NCBI GenBank assembly: GCA_949128115.1 | Contig: OX421965.1 | Location: forward strand, 28,763,681-28,827,680 | DNA from: Anaspis maculata | Lineage: Eukaryota > Arthropoda > Insecta > Coleoptera > Scraptiidae | Length of the DNA stretch: 64,000 bases | Reading direction: 5' to 3' | Shown here: positions 11,110 through 21,699 of the stretch, one piece after another | Position numbering within the stretch: position 1 is the stretch's first letter | Layout: each line of letters starts with the position of its first letter | Made by a program: the position numbers and the translations under genes | The notes under the pieces: generated by a model | The model's input: the letters and a program-made list of their open reading frames with translations, nothing else | What the model was told of the DNA's origin: nothing | Database searches by the model: none

Positions 11110-13190
11110 TGTGATGTAACCCACTTTTCGACGTTTGACCTTGATCGTCATTACCCCTCCCCCTACCTACGATGTCTATCTTTTCCCTACGTTGTGTAAT
11201 TCTTACTCGAGATGAGAATGTGGATTTGGGGATGGTGCTGAAAGTCCTTAATGAAACGCGAATGAAGGCAAGCAAAATGAAGTTTTTTTATTTGAATCGT
11301 TAAGTTTTTTTATGAATCTGTTTATTTTCTCAGAACACCTCACAACAATAAACTGACAGAGTGACAAAATTACATGACATGGATCAGAACAACAAAACAC
11401 AAACACAAATGAAACAAGAAAATCATTACAAATCATTTGACAATACAGAAATTTACAACAACAAAATAAACACATAATTTGATTAACAAGGCAGAACAAG
11501 AAATCATAAAACGCGCCAAACTGTCAGTAGACGCAAAAGAATAGTGACGTATTCGCTGACAGGCACACATGGGAAGAACACGTCAAGCCCCTGCGTATTG
11601 CCTGATTGAGTGCTGAAAAAGCGCTTCCCAAATGATCTAACGAAAATTGAGTGTGAATGAATCATGGTGAAATGACAGAGCAGAGAAGTTACTCTATATA
11701 GTAATGCATTCATCAAGCCAGTGTAAATCGGTACTCAAACGTCTTCAAATGTTCGCTTAGTTCGCCAAGTATTTACGTAACAACAAAAGGAAACTCGCTC
11801 GCTTACGCTTTGATGAGAACTTTACACTCAGGATTCAATTTTACGCTTTACGCACAAAAGCACACTCTTTCGCCACTCCGCATCTCTCTCAAAGCAGAAA
11901 GCAATTTGTAGACACAATGCGACTCAACTAAATCAAGGCTCTGGGTTCCCACAGAGTAAGGTTTTGCGTGTAGAGGCTCAAGGGACCGCTGAAAAGACCT
12001 AAACCCAATAGCTTGGTGCCCCCCTAGAGTTGAGACCGATTTATTACTAACCTGAAACTGCTCCCCTAATTCCCGACCCTCCTTAATTTCCCAACAGGAA
12101 TCAGAAAACCCCAAAACATGGAACACACAAAAGTCACTAACATTTGAACAATTCCTGAGCAGCCAGGGAGTGTTGGCCCCTACACGGCTTTCAAGGACAC
12201 ATCGGACACAATAAAAATAAATGTTAAAAGCTAGCTCACACACACACATGTTCATGTTCAACCAGGCTCTTTCAGATTTCGCTTTGCCGCTTGCAGCGCT
12301 TGTAGTACCAACAAACACTGTCATGACAACGTACACTCCTGAGTAAGTGAATGAATGAATGAATGAGGTACCTATTTTGTAACCCAATCAGAAAACATCT
12401 TTGACTAATCAAGGAAATTGAATGTGTTCTGAATCCGGACCTGGCGAGAATTCCAGACAGTGCGGCGCTATAGCTACGTTGTAGCTACCTACCCGACAGG
12501 TAAGTCCCTTCTCCCAGAAACGAACTTAACTAATCGTACGAGTAGTGTTTTTCCCGTTCTCTATGCGGTTTTATTTCAACCAGGGCGAAAATCCCAAATC
12601 CTACATTTTTCTTGTTTACGTCGCCATCCGCAATGGCGCCCGCCGCGACCAGGAAAATCCACTTGAAATTCGCAAAAATGGGACATACCTACTACATTGA
12701 CCGGGCCACAAATTTACGTGTCAAGGCAAGCAACACCTTGAGGAATGAAATCAGCAAAGAAATCAAAACAAAACCCACCTGTATTCACGACTTTCCGGCA
12801 CAGAACTTGGAACACCGCTGCGTGTTGTCGAGAATTCCCTCGTTCCCCCTTTCTCTACCCCGACCGTCTCCGCCTAATCTTAATGTTGACGTTTCTTGTC
12901 GATTTATGGTCGTCTACTTAGGCAACCAACAATTCTTTTCTCGCGCGAATTCAAAAAGGGAATTTTTTTCAAACCTAGTCGCAAAAGTACAAACTTGTTG
13001 CCCTTACAAACTGACTGTAGCGGCAACAATCGTGACAGATGCTCATTCTCTCATGTATAGGGTGTTTACGCGAGATGCCATAAAAAAGTAACGCCGTCTC
13101 AAGGGCTTGATAGTTGGGTCTCTCTTTTTATTTGAAATGACTGTACATGGGAAATTAGGCATCTGTCAAGATAGCTGTGTTCACCAATAA
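11110..13190. other. Core of long-TIR element, no recognised gene
   Basis: The longest frame is 179 codons on the minus strand (11848-12387), with no motif I recognise. A frame of 159 codons at 12612-13091 on + is equally anonymous. A (TGAA)n run lies at 12345-12366. Near 13030-13080 a word shared with the arm (GTGACAGATGCTCA...) occurs in direct orientation, suggesting duplicated sub-units. Confidence 0.35.
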
Positions 13191-13233
13191 TCTCAGAATA
13201 GTTGAAAATATGAGAATCGACATCCTACGGTAT

Positions 13234-14144
13234 GTCCGTGTTTTTTTCTAGGCCCCAGCTATAGCGCCTTTATTATGGGTTTTACACCCAACATATTATA
13301 TATTTTTGAAATCAGAAGAACAAAATCTTTCGATTGATGATATGTCAAATAATTTTTGACAGATGTCATTTTTTGACAATTGACGGAATAGTACTTGTGA
13401 CACACCATTTTAAAGCCTATAAAATTCGTAGGAGAACTGTGTTTTCGTTTCTAGAATAGGATGTCTTTTACAGCTTCTGGAAATCTTTGAATAGGAAAGA
13501 TTGTTAAAATTCAGAAATACCTGCTCAATAATTAAAAGGTATTTTTATTCTCAACTGATGATAATATTCTGATTTTAAATCGTCCAAATTAGCGGGAGAC
13601 TCTATAAACACCTTATCTTTCAGATAGGCTCATAAAAAAATCGAGGGGGTCATACCTGGCCACCTCGGATACTATCGCGTTGGGCTGGCAGTTCCAATTC
13701 ACCGGTCGTTGGATCTCTCATTCAAGGAACAAGGAGACAGACATTCCGAGTAACTTCTTCGGGACATTTTTCGTTTCATTGTGATTTATCATTGATTATT
13801 ATCATTAGTTATTATTGAAAATACCTGATGTTTTGCCTATACTTACGTACTTATTGAGTATTTCTGAATTTCAACAATTCTTCCTATTTGAAGACCTCTA
13901 GAAGCTGTGAAAGACATCCTATTCCAAAAATGAAGACACAGTTTTCCTCAGAATTTGATGGGCTTTGAAGTGATGTATCACAAGTACTATTCTGTCGATT
14001 GTCAAAAAATGACATCTGTCAAAAATAATTTGACATACCATCAATTGGAAGATTTTGTTTTTCTGATTTCAAAAATATATAACATGTTGGGTGTGGAACC
14101 CATAATAAAGGCGCTACGCGCTGGGGCCTAGAAAAAAAACGGAC
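13234..14144. mobile_element. Palindromic element with 5-bp TSD
   Basis: The ends GTCCGTGTTTTTTTCTAGGC and CTAGAAAAAAAACGGAC are inverted copies. The arms are about 330 bp (13234-13570, 13830-14144) around a loop of about 260 bp. GGTAT is duplicated exactly at 13229-13233 and 14145-14149, and joining these flanks restores the arm sequence of the host element (compare 17780-17800). Non-coding. Confidence 0.75.
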
Positions 14145-14180
14145 GGTATAATCGGACGAATACGAGATTCTCATATATGT

Positions 14181-14709
14181 AAGTCGCCATATTGGAAAAC
14201 GACGCCATTTTGGACGCAGTCATATAATTTTGATTGGCACCTTGGACAGAATTGTTTCAAACAGTTTCTCACAGGAATGTGACGAGTTTCCCTGCTGAAA
14301 ATGCTCATCGATTCTCATTGGGATCCCTATGAGAATCTATCAGTTTCTATCAGCCCCATGAGCATCAATCAGGCGCACACATAATAAATGGGAAGTCTAA
14401 CAGTTTCTATGAGAATCTATCGTACATTTCCTGCTGAAAATCCTCATGGATCCTCATTGGGATTCCTATGAGAATCCATCAGTCATTGGCAGAAATCAAC
14501 AGCAAATGCTCATTCAATCCTGATAAATCCTGATACAAATCCATTATTTGACTTATTGGCATGTGAATCCTGTAAATCTACGCGGCTTTGGCAGATATAA
14601 TCTCATCAATTTTAGGCGAATCCGCGCGCTCGTCTGATCTAGTCGTCATGAATCGTAGGAAATTCTTGCGCGACTAGCGCGACCGATCTAGTGCGTTATC
14701 TTTTCGTAT
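14181..14709. repeat. 529-bp direct repeat, left copy
   Basis: It matches 15832-16360 at a constant offset of 1651 bp; I see only two differences (near 14431 and 14542). The copies flank a non-LTR fragment exactly, as a target-site duplication would. The repeat spans 109 bp of the long-TIR element arm and the first 420 bp of the CCCTGCTG element. Confidence 0.9.
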
Positions 14710-15831
14710 ATTTGGGGATCCCGTTTACTTCTTCGGCTTTGTTTCTGGAAGCATCGAAGGTTGCGGTCACCAAGACTAAGGCTACAATCGGAGCAGTAAT
14801 GTCATTAATGTCACGTTCAAAATTAAATTCCTGGGACTCACGCATGAAGTTGTATCAGTCCATAGTGCTCAACTCTCTTTCTCATTGCATTGCTGTTTAT
14901 GGACTACGCTATAGGGACTTGATCGAGAGAGTTCAGGTGTCATTTTTTAAGCGGCTGCTGTCCTTGGCGGTGAACACCCCAGATTACATTATAAGACTAG
15001 AAGTGGGTGTTACTCACCTATCTTTTTTTATACTTCAAATTTGCTTCAACTGGCTGGAAAGGGTGCTGCTGATGGATGGCGACCGCTATCCGAGAATCTG
15101 CTATAATCGATTGGTGACAGTCAGTTCCGGGGACACAGCATACAATTGGGTGGATCAGGTTGGACTTATTTTTCAAGAAGCGGATCACGGTGATTCATGG
15201 CCATGCAGGGATGTTGGAGAACTACTAAGGTGCAGGACGGACGTTCTCTCTCATTATAGGCGGAAACTTTTTGAGACTGATCTCGATCGAGCTTCTGTAT
15301 CGGGCTTTTCACGTTATTTTGCATCCTACAAATTTGCCGAGAGTACTTGTAAACAATACCTGCTGTTGAGGTTACCGATCCGCGAGATAAGAGTCATAGC
15401 TCAGCTTAGATTGGCTGGGGACAGGTATGTTAAGATCTCCCACAAGGGTTACAGCTATCGCATACATGCAGATGAATACTGTTCTATATGTAATCTGCAC
15501 AAAGTAGAGAACCTGGAACATATTCTGTTTGAGTGTCCAATATATGCGGGTCTCAGAAGCACTTTTGCAGATTTTGTTGAAAGCGGTCTTGACCTCGAAA
15601 GAGTTTTGGAGGGTAAACTTGGAAATGTAACAGTCGGGAAAATTTGTAACTTTGTTGTGGGGGCAATGAGAATTCGGGCATTTAGTAGGAATGAGTGGTA
15701 GTTCGTAGAAGTGGGAATATTATGTAAATAATTGGTTTTATTTTTTATGTGGATGTGTCGCTATGTATGTGTTCTTGCAACAGAAATTGTATTTTCTTTA
15801 TGCAATAAACAATAATAATAATAATAATAAT
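14710..15831 (+). pseudogene. 5'-truncated non-LTR element (R1-like RT tail)
   Basis: An open frame to 15701 encodes the C-terminal part of a non-LTR reverse transcriptase. It begins within the thumb (LGIPFTSSALFLEA), continues through MKLYQSIVLNSLSHCIAVYG, and ends with a C-terminal Cys/His motif (CSIC, then EHILFECP). That last motif is typical of R1-clade and related elements. The fingers, palm and endonuclease are missing through 5' truncation. A 3' UTR of about 100 bp ends in (AAT)n at 15809-15830. The frame from 14691 to 15701 has no internal stop, so the copy is young. It is flanked by the 529-bp direct repeats. Confidence 0.8.
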
Positions 15832-16360
15832 AAGTCGCCATATTGGAAAACGACGCCATTTTGGACGCAGTCATATAATTTTGATTGGCACCTTGGACAG
15901 AATTGTTTCAAACAGTTTCTCACAGGAATGTGACGAGTTTCCCTGCTGAAAATGCTCATCGATTCTCATTGGGATCCCTATGAGAATCTATCAGTTTCTA
16001 TCAGCCCCATGAGCATCAATCAGGCGCACACATAATAAATGGGAAGTCTAACAGTTTCTATGAGAATCTATCGTACATTTCCCGCTGAAAATCCTCATGG
16101 ATCCTCATTGGGATTCCTATGAGAATCCATCAGTCATTGGCAGAAATCAACAGCAAATGCTCATTCAATCCTGATAAATCCTAATACAAATCCATTATTT
16201 GACTTATTGGCATGTGAATCCTGTAAATCTACGCGGCTTTGGCAGATATAATCTCATCAATTTTAGGCGAATCCGCGCGCTCGTCTGATCTAGTCGTCAT
16301 GAATCGTAGGAAATTCTTGCGCGACTAGCGCGACCGATCTAGTGCGTTATCTTTTCGTAT
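15832..16360. repeat. 529-bp direct repeat, right copy
   Basis: Second copy of 14181-14709. It starts immediately after the (AAT)n tail of the non-LTR copy and ends CTTTTCGTAT; the left copy ends with the same word just before the truncated 5' end. Confidence 0.9.
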
Positions 16361-17035
16361 TTTAATTTAGTTTGTACAATTCTGAATAACTTGTTTATTT
16401 TGGAATGTTTGTCACTCGGTTTGTCATTATGTTAGGCATTTATTGTAATGTTCTAACCAACGCTGATTTATTTTGTTTTTTGTACCTTTTACTTATTGGC
16501 TGTACGGGCAGATTGTAAAATTTCATTGGTGTTAATAAAAAAAAAAAAAATCTTTTCGTGACAGTGAAAATACAAAATGCTGACAGGACGCTGAAAAAAA
16601 GTTTGATTCCTTTCCGCATCGGTTTGTTTGTTTACGTTTGTTGTGTTATTATAAGATGTGAAGACTTTTACCTTACCGACGCTCCACCAACATGGAAGGA
16701 AAAGTATTGTAATCGTGCAGAAAAGTTTTGAGATTTCGACGGATATATTCTATTTTGAGGTTACCCAAGACGATTAGGACTATTTCAATCAAGTAAAGTG
16801 CCTAACTCTAATAAAATACATTACTAATTATGATATTCAATTCCAGGTTCTAGGAGATCATTGGAACACTGAACTAAAACAATAGTATCACCCTGTGTGC
16901 CTGTGCGACATTGATGTAATTTCACGAATTTATTTATTTGTAAGTGATAAAATCTAATAAAAAATCCAGTTCAAAATCCATCTTGGTTTTGTATAACAAT
17001 TTGTTGTATTCAGTGCGGCATCCATCTGGATTGTA

Positions 17036-17330
17036 TGAGTTTTCATGAGAATCCATGAGGATTCATATGGAAATGTATGAGAATCCATGAGAATTAATGG
17101 GGATTCATGTGGGAATCAATGAGAATCCATGAGCATTTATGTGGATTCATATGGTAATCAATGAGAATCCATGAGCATTTATGTGGATTCATATGGAAAT
17201 CTATGAGATTCGATGAGGAAAAAACGCAGCGGGATTCCTATGAGAATCATTGCGGCAATGCCGGTTCCAATACTCATATAGATCCTCATGAAAGCCAGAT
17301 AGATTTCCCTATGAGAATCCATGAGGATTT
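17036..17330. repeat. Sub-terminal ATGAGAATCCATGAG repeats
   Basis: Several imperfect tandem copies of a 40-50-bp motif containing ATGAGAATCCATGAG and GTGGATTCATATGG occur at the right end of the CCCTGCTG element. Such arrays are common binding platforms for transposases. Confidence 0.6.
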
Positions 17331-17971
17331 TCAGCAGGGTTCATACCTCTAATATGAAGTGTAGTGTATCTCCTGGCTGCCTAGAATACAATCTTCGCAA
17401 GTGAGATTTATTAATTGTTTGGAGGTTATTTGAAGAAAAACTAATGAGTGTCAAGCAATGCTGTAATCAGTATAGGAAGCTACATAGATTACAATGGTTA
17501 TATACAGGATGTCGCAAAAATTGTGAATTTTTTTTAGAACACCTGTATATTATGAGTTAAACAAATATGTATGATCAGCATATTCGAGAGCTACAGGAAA
17601 AATTATGGAGGACTAGTTTTTGTCTTTTCGAAATAACTCCATGGGGAACCTTTTGGTGGAGGGGAGGGTTTCACCTCGCGCGTACACCCTGTATACAGAA
17701 AATTGAGCATCTGTCACGATTATCATGATAACCGTCAGTTGAGGAAGAGCTAGTATGGAAACCGGCATCCTGCGGTATACAATGGGGCGAATATGACATT
17801 TTCACATATTAAAGCCATATCATATCGCCATTTTGGAAAACGGCCGCCATTTTGGAAGCAGCGATAATTTTCATGAGCACAGAATCGTTCCGAACAGTTT
17901 CCTGAAGAATTGTACCAAATTTCATAGCTCTAACATCAAGTGTAGTAACCTTTCACGTAGCGGCCCTACTA

Positions 17972-18274
17972 GCGTGATTATTCAGGAGTGCTCTAGAAAC
18001 TGCATATGCCGGGCCACTATGGAAATTGCTGGAAGATTATAGAAAGTTCGGGAACGCTATTCGGAGACCTATATAAGGCATCAATCGTTACCCCACTAGA
18101 AGTATTGGATTGGAATGCGAAGTGGTAACGAGTGCGAAACAAGCGAAGTACCTGCGATATAATTCCAAGTAGATAATTGTTGGCGTGTAGTTATTGTAGT
18201 ACGCAGTAATAGACAGTGTGTGTTTAAAACAATCGTCTCAATGATATTCGAACCCGTACGCGAAATTCGTAACA
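17972..18274 (+). mobile_element. LTR, right half (split)
   Basis: It continues the LTR begun at 10057: it aligns with the last 300 bp of the solo LTR, including TATATAAGGC, GGATTGGAATGCGAAGTGGTA, and the end ACGCGAAATTCGTAACA. It ends CGTAACA, the complement of the LTR start TGTTACG, and is followed by ATAC (18275-18278), matching the left flank. Confidence 0.8.
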
Positions 18275-18278
18275 ATAC

Positions 18279-18468
18279 ACTGGACTACCTTGCTTCTTAA
18301 GTACCTATGGTTGAAAGATTTGCGAAAGAGGAAAAGGAGAGCTAGTGTGAAGTCGTTACATATTGCGGTTGGCTTCTTGGCCTATTTTCAATTGTTGAAA
18401 ATATTGCAATGTACCTACAATAATAGAAGATGAACGAATAATTTTAGCCAGTGATACAAATCTACAAG
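18279..18468 (+). mobile_element. Probable LTR end of a Gypsy-like remnant
   Basis: This stretch lies immediately before a tRNA-type primer site (18469), so it is probably the 3' part of a 5' LTR. The LTR start cannot be placed, because a second LTR inserted here at 18275. Confidence 0.4.
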
Positions 18469-18487
18469 TGGCGCCCAACGTGAGACC
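18469..18487 (+). promoter_or_regulatory. Retroelement primer-binding site
   Basis: TGGCGCCCAACGTGAGACC begins with TGG, the complement of a tRNA CCA end, and closely matches the GGCGCCCAACGTG sites used by many Gypsy-like LTR elements. It supports a Gypsy-type element on the plus strand, in line with the integrase scrap at 21590. Confidence 0.65.
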
Positions 18488-18814
18488 GACCTCAAAAAAC
18501 CATACGGTTGCTCGGTTTTCGTCCTGCTGTGATTCTTCTCATGATAGAATTACTTAAATCTTCGCGAATTGTGCAAGTATTGGTGCAATTCACCACGAAA
18601 GTGCAGATAATAATTCCTTTTCGTCACTATCTTCTTGGAAGATTTGAGCTGCTTGCTGTTGAGTCCTCCGGTAGTTTTCCGGCGAAATCTTTCCCTGCAT
18701 CAAGATGGTTTTGTCGGTTATCGGAAACATGCAGCTCTTCTCACCCATCCAAGAAATCGACGTGCCCGCAAGATGCAACGACAGCTGTTTTGTCTTACCT
18801 GGATGTTCCGTGAT

Positions 18815-19123
18815 CGGACAATTCGTCGCGTGGACAATTCGTCGCGAACAATTGGTCGCACGAACAATTCGTCGCGCGGACAATTCGTCGCACGGAAAAA
18901 TCGTCGCACGAACAATTCGTCGAACGGACAATTTGTCGCACGGACAATTTGTCGCATGGACAATTCGTCGCGAACAAATTGTCGCGGACAATTGGTCGCA
19001 CGGACAATTCGTCGCGCGGACAATTCGCCGCACGGACAATTCGTCGCGCGGACAATTCGTCGCACGGACAATTCGTCGCGGACAAATTGTCGCGGACAGT
19101 TCGCCGCACGGACAATTCGTCGC
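18815..19123. repeat. 16-bp minisatellite, about 19 copies
   Basis: The unit is close to GGACAATTCGTCGCNC, repeated with small changes (GAACAATTGGTCGCAC variants, some shortened). Because 16 is not a multiple of three and the unit lacks stops in any frame on either strand, overlapping frames of 100-170 codons appear in several frames; none should be taken as a gene. Confidence 0.92.
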
Positions 19124-19134
19124 AATTTTTTTTG

Positions 19135-21175
19135 CCCTCTGCCTTGGTTTTACTAACCCCTTTTGTGTGTTCTCTTGCTTTTAGAGTTCTTATGAGCCCC
19201 TTATACCTTACTGTATTATTTAAAACCCTTTTGGGCACCCTTGTCTTTTCAATGTCTTTGAACTTCTAGTGAGTCCCCTTGCATTACTCCGCGCACTTCT
19301 AGTAGTGCACCGAGCTTCTGGAACTCTAATTCGGAACCCTATCGAGCCCCCTGTGTCCGCAAGTCTTGTTTGGAGACCTAATTAGCCCTTCAGGTTTTTT
19401 CATGACTACCAGAATCCCAGCAAGCCCTCTGTTAGTTGCGTTCTTGTGCTATTCAGACCTCCATTGGGCCTCCTTGTGTCTCAAGTGCAGTTTAAAGTTT
19501 TTGGCGAGCCCCTTGCATTTCTCCGTGACTTTCGTAGCAGTAAGCACCTTTGTGTTTCCACGTAATATTCGGAGCTCTATCCTGGAGTTTCCTCACCTAT
19601 ATTTTCTGAGCTCTGCTGAGCCCTCTTACATTTTCCCGTGACTTTTGGAGCACTAGTAAGCCCCTCGTGCCTTTATGTGGTGTTTGGAGCCCTGTCGGGC
19701 TCCTTACGTCCTCAAGTGTAATCTTGAGCCCTGATGACCCTTCTTATATTTTTCATAGCTTTCAAAATTCCAGAAACCCCCATTTTGCAAACTTGTGTTA
19801 TCAAGAGCCCCACTGGACCCCAGTGTGATTTGAAGCCCTGCTATGCCCCCTTGTATTTCCGGAGCATCAAGCAGCGTTGTGCCATTATGTCATATTCGGA
19901 GCCCTACCGGGCCCTTTGTTTCTTAAAATGAAAACAAAGCTCTGATACCTAAGCCCCAGAGCTGATAGGCTTCCAGAGAAAATACGTACCAATAAGCCTA
20001 TTTCATTATACAGATCTCTAGTAGGCCCCCTTGTGTCTTTAACATTGATTGAAGCTCTGTTGGGCCCCCTTTTATTTTTCCGAAGATTGCGGAGCATTAG
20101 TGAAACCCTTGTGCCGTCATGTGATATTCAGCCTCCTATCGGGCCCCCTTGCGTCCTCAAGTGCCGTTATGTGTTCCATAGCTTTCAAAATTCCATTAGC
20201 CCTCTTTCATCATCTTCTGTTGTCCAGAGCTGCATTGAGCCCCCTTCTTGTGTCTTCAATGTAATTTGAAGACCTGCTGAGTCCCTTTGTATTTTCCGTT
20301 ATTTTCGGAGCACTAAGCACCCTTGTGCCGTCATGTCACTCGGAGCCCTATTGCTCGGAGCACTAGTAGTCTCTTGTGTCTTCATATAATATTCCGGCCC
20401 TGGTTGTTTCCCCTGTGTCTGCAAGTGTAGTTTTAATCAGCCCCGTCATGTTTTTCATGGCTTTCAGGGTATCAGTAAGCCCAGACGTAAGCCCCTTTTG
20501 CCTTCTTTTGTTAAACAGAACTCCCGCGGGCTCCATTGTGTTGTCTATATAATTTGAAATCATGCTGAGTCTCCTAGCATTTCTCCGTGGGTCATGGAGC
20601 TCCATCAGGCCCCCCTTGTGCCCTAATGTATCGTTTGGACCCCTGATGAGGCTCCTTATGCTTTTCGTAGCATTCAGAATTTCAGTAAGCCCCCTTGTTA
20701 CCTTAGTTGCCCTCTAAGGGCCCCCTTGTCTCTTCAACGTTTTTTAAAGCCCTGCTGAGCCCCATAGTATTTTCCCGTGGCTTACGGAGCTCTATCGGGT
20801 CCCCTTGTGTCCTCATGTATCGTTTGGAGCCCTGATGAGACCACCTATTCTTTGCGTAGCTTTTAGAATTCCAGTGAGTCCCCTTGTGCCTTATTCTCAC
20901 GTTGTTGAAGGCTCTAGTGGCTCTCCAAGAGCCCCCTTGCTTCTTTATTGTCTTTTGAAGCACTGCTGAGCCCCATAGCATTTTTCCGTGGCTTACGGAG
21001 CTCCATCGAGCCCCCTTGTTTCTTCATGTATCGTTTGGAGCCCTGATGAGCCCCCTTATTCCTTCCGTTGCTTCAGAATCCCAGTGAGCCCCCTTGTGCC
21101 TTCTTGCGTTGTTAAAGGCCCGAGCCCCATAGAATTTTTCCATGACTTACGCGCGGAGCTCCAACCGGCCCCTTG
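19135..21175. repeat. Degenerate GCCCCCTTGTG tandem repeat
   Basis: A 2-kb stretch is rich in phrases such as GGAGCCCTGATGAGCCCCCTT, CAGTAAGCCCCCTTGTGCC and TTTTTCCGTGGCTTACGGAGC. In the right part TCGTTTGGAGCCCTGATGAG recurs near 20630, 20822 and 21030, giving a period of about 200 bp with shorter internal echoes; the left part is more decayed. Base composition differs sharply from the surroundings. It is non-coding. Confidence 0.8.
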
Positions 21176-21589
21176 TTTCCTCAACTGGGACGGGACGGGA
21201 CAACTGATACCCCAGTTATTACTGACCACCAAGCCCAGCCCATCAAGCTAATGGTTGAGTTCAATCAAGTCCCCAACAAGAAGACTGGCCAGGTGGGTCT
21301 TTCATTTGCAATCTCACAATTTGAAGATTCAGTATATACACTTCTAAAAAAGCGAATGTATTGGTAGAACCCTTTCCCATCCATCAGGCGAATCAGTCGA
21401 ATTGGCTGAAGAAAGGAGGTTTGTCACCTGAAACTCCGGTGCCTTTCGAAGATTTCTCTGGACATCTCCGGAGACGACAATAGGAAGACAAATATCTGGT
21501 GAAGATCAGTTAGAACAAGCTGTTCTAACTGCCTCTTTCGACAGCAGTAGAGACTAGAGAGTAGAGTAGAGACCGCAGAAGTTATAATT

Positions 21590-21690
21590 GTGGAAGTGTT
21601 CTTCAGGACTAGAGTTCCACGTCGTCTTTTAAGTGACAATGGCGTACAGTTTAACGGCGTACAATTTGTGAGTGACTTGTCCAACATGTC
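21590..21690 (+). pseudogene. Gypsy-type integrase fragment
   Basis: Translation gives VEVFFRTRVPRRLLSDNGVQ then FNGVQFVSDL. LxSDNGxQF with the second catalytic Asp is the hallmark of the retroviral-type integrase core. Sequence on either side is broken, and no reverse transcriptase is visible. Together with the primer site at 18469 it suggests a heavily deleted Gypsy-like element whose middle is now tandem repeat. Confidence 0.65.
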
Positions 21691-21699
21691 TGCGGGTGT

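Larger units (their letters stand above)
14290..17339. mobile_element. CCCTGCTGAAAAT-TIR element (interrupted)
   Basis: The termini CCCTGCTGAAAAT (14290) and ATTTTCAGCAGGG (ending 17339) are perfect inverted copies, and the next 40 bp stay related (CTCAT...GATTCTCAT). Joining the flanks GAGTTT and TTCATACC restores the arm of the enclosing element with a TT overlap. Sub-terminal DNA on the right (17030-17330) is a tandem set of ATGAGAATCCATGAG-type words. It is interrupted by the non-LTR copy and its 529-bp duplication; the original element was about 1.4 kb. No transposase is recognised. Confidence 0.7.
10279..17971. mobile_element. Long-TIR element inside LTR, itself nested
   Basis: The ends TAGTAGAGCCGCTACG (10279) and complement TAGTAGGGCCGCTACG (from 17971) are inverted copies. 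The left arm continues to about 11110. The matching right arm is broken into about 13190-13233, 14150-14289 and 17340-17971 by two later insertions. Removing these reconstitutes a continuous arm of about 800 bp with moderate identity. Each arm holds two related sub-copies (for example CATCATGTTAGAGGTATGAA and CTTCATGTTAGAGCTATAAA). The core of about 2 kb (11110-13190) has no recognisable transposase. Class unknown; a foldback-type element is possible. Confidence 0.65.

Noticed and set aside
11848..12387. 179-codon frame as transposase of the long-TIR element
   Set aside because: No catalytic or DNA-binding motif, and base composition like its surroundings.
14181..16360. LTR retrotransposon with 529-bp LTRs
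   Set aside because: The repeats lack TG...CA ends, the internal part is a non-LTR RT tail with an (AAT)n 3' tail, and the repeats consist of pieces of two other elements.
18508..19269. Overlapping frames of 101-173 codons on both strands rich in Arg, Asn and Ser
   Set aside because: They are produced by the stop-free 16-bp minisatellite read in different frames.
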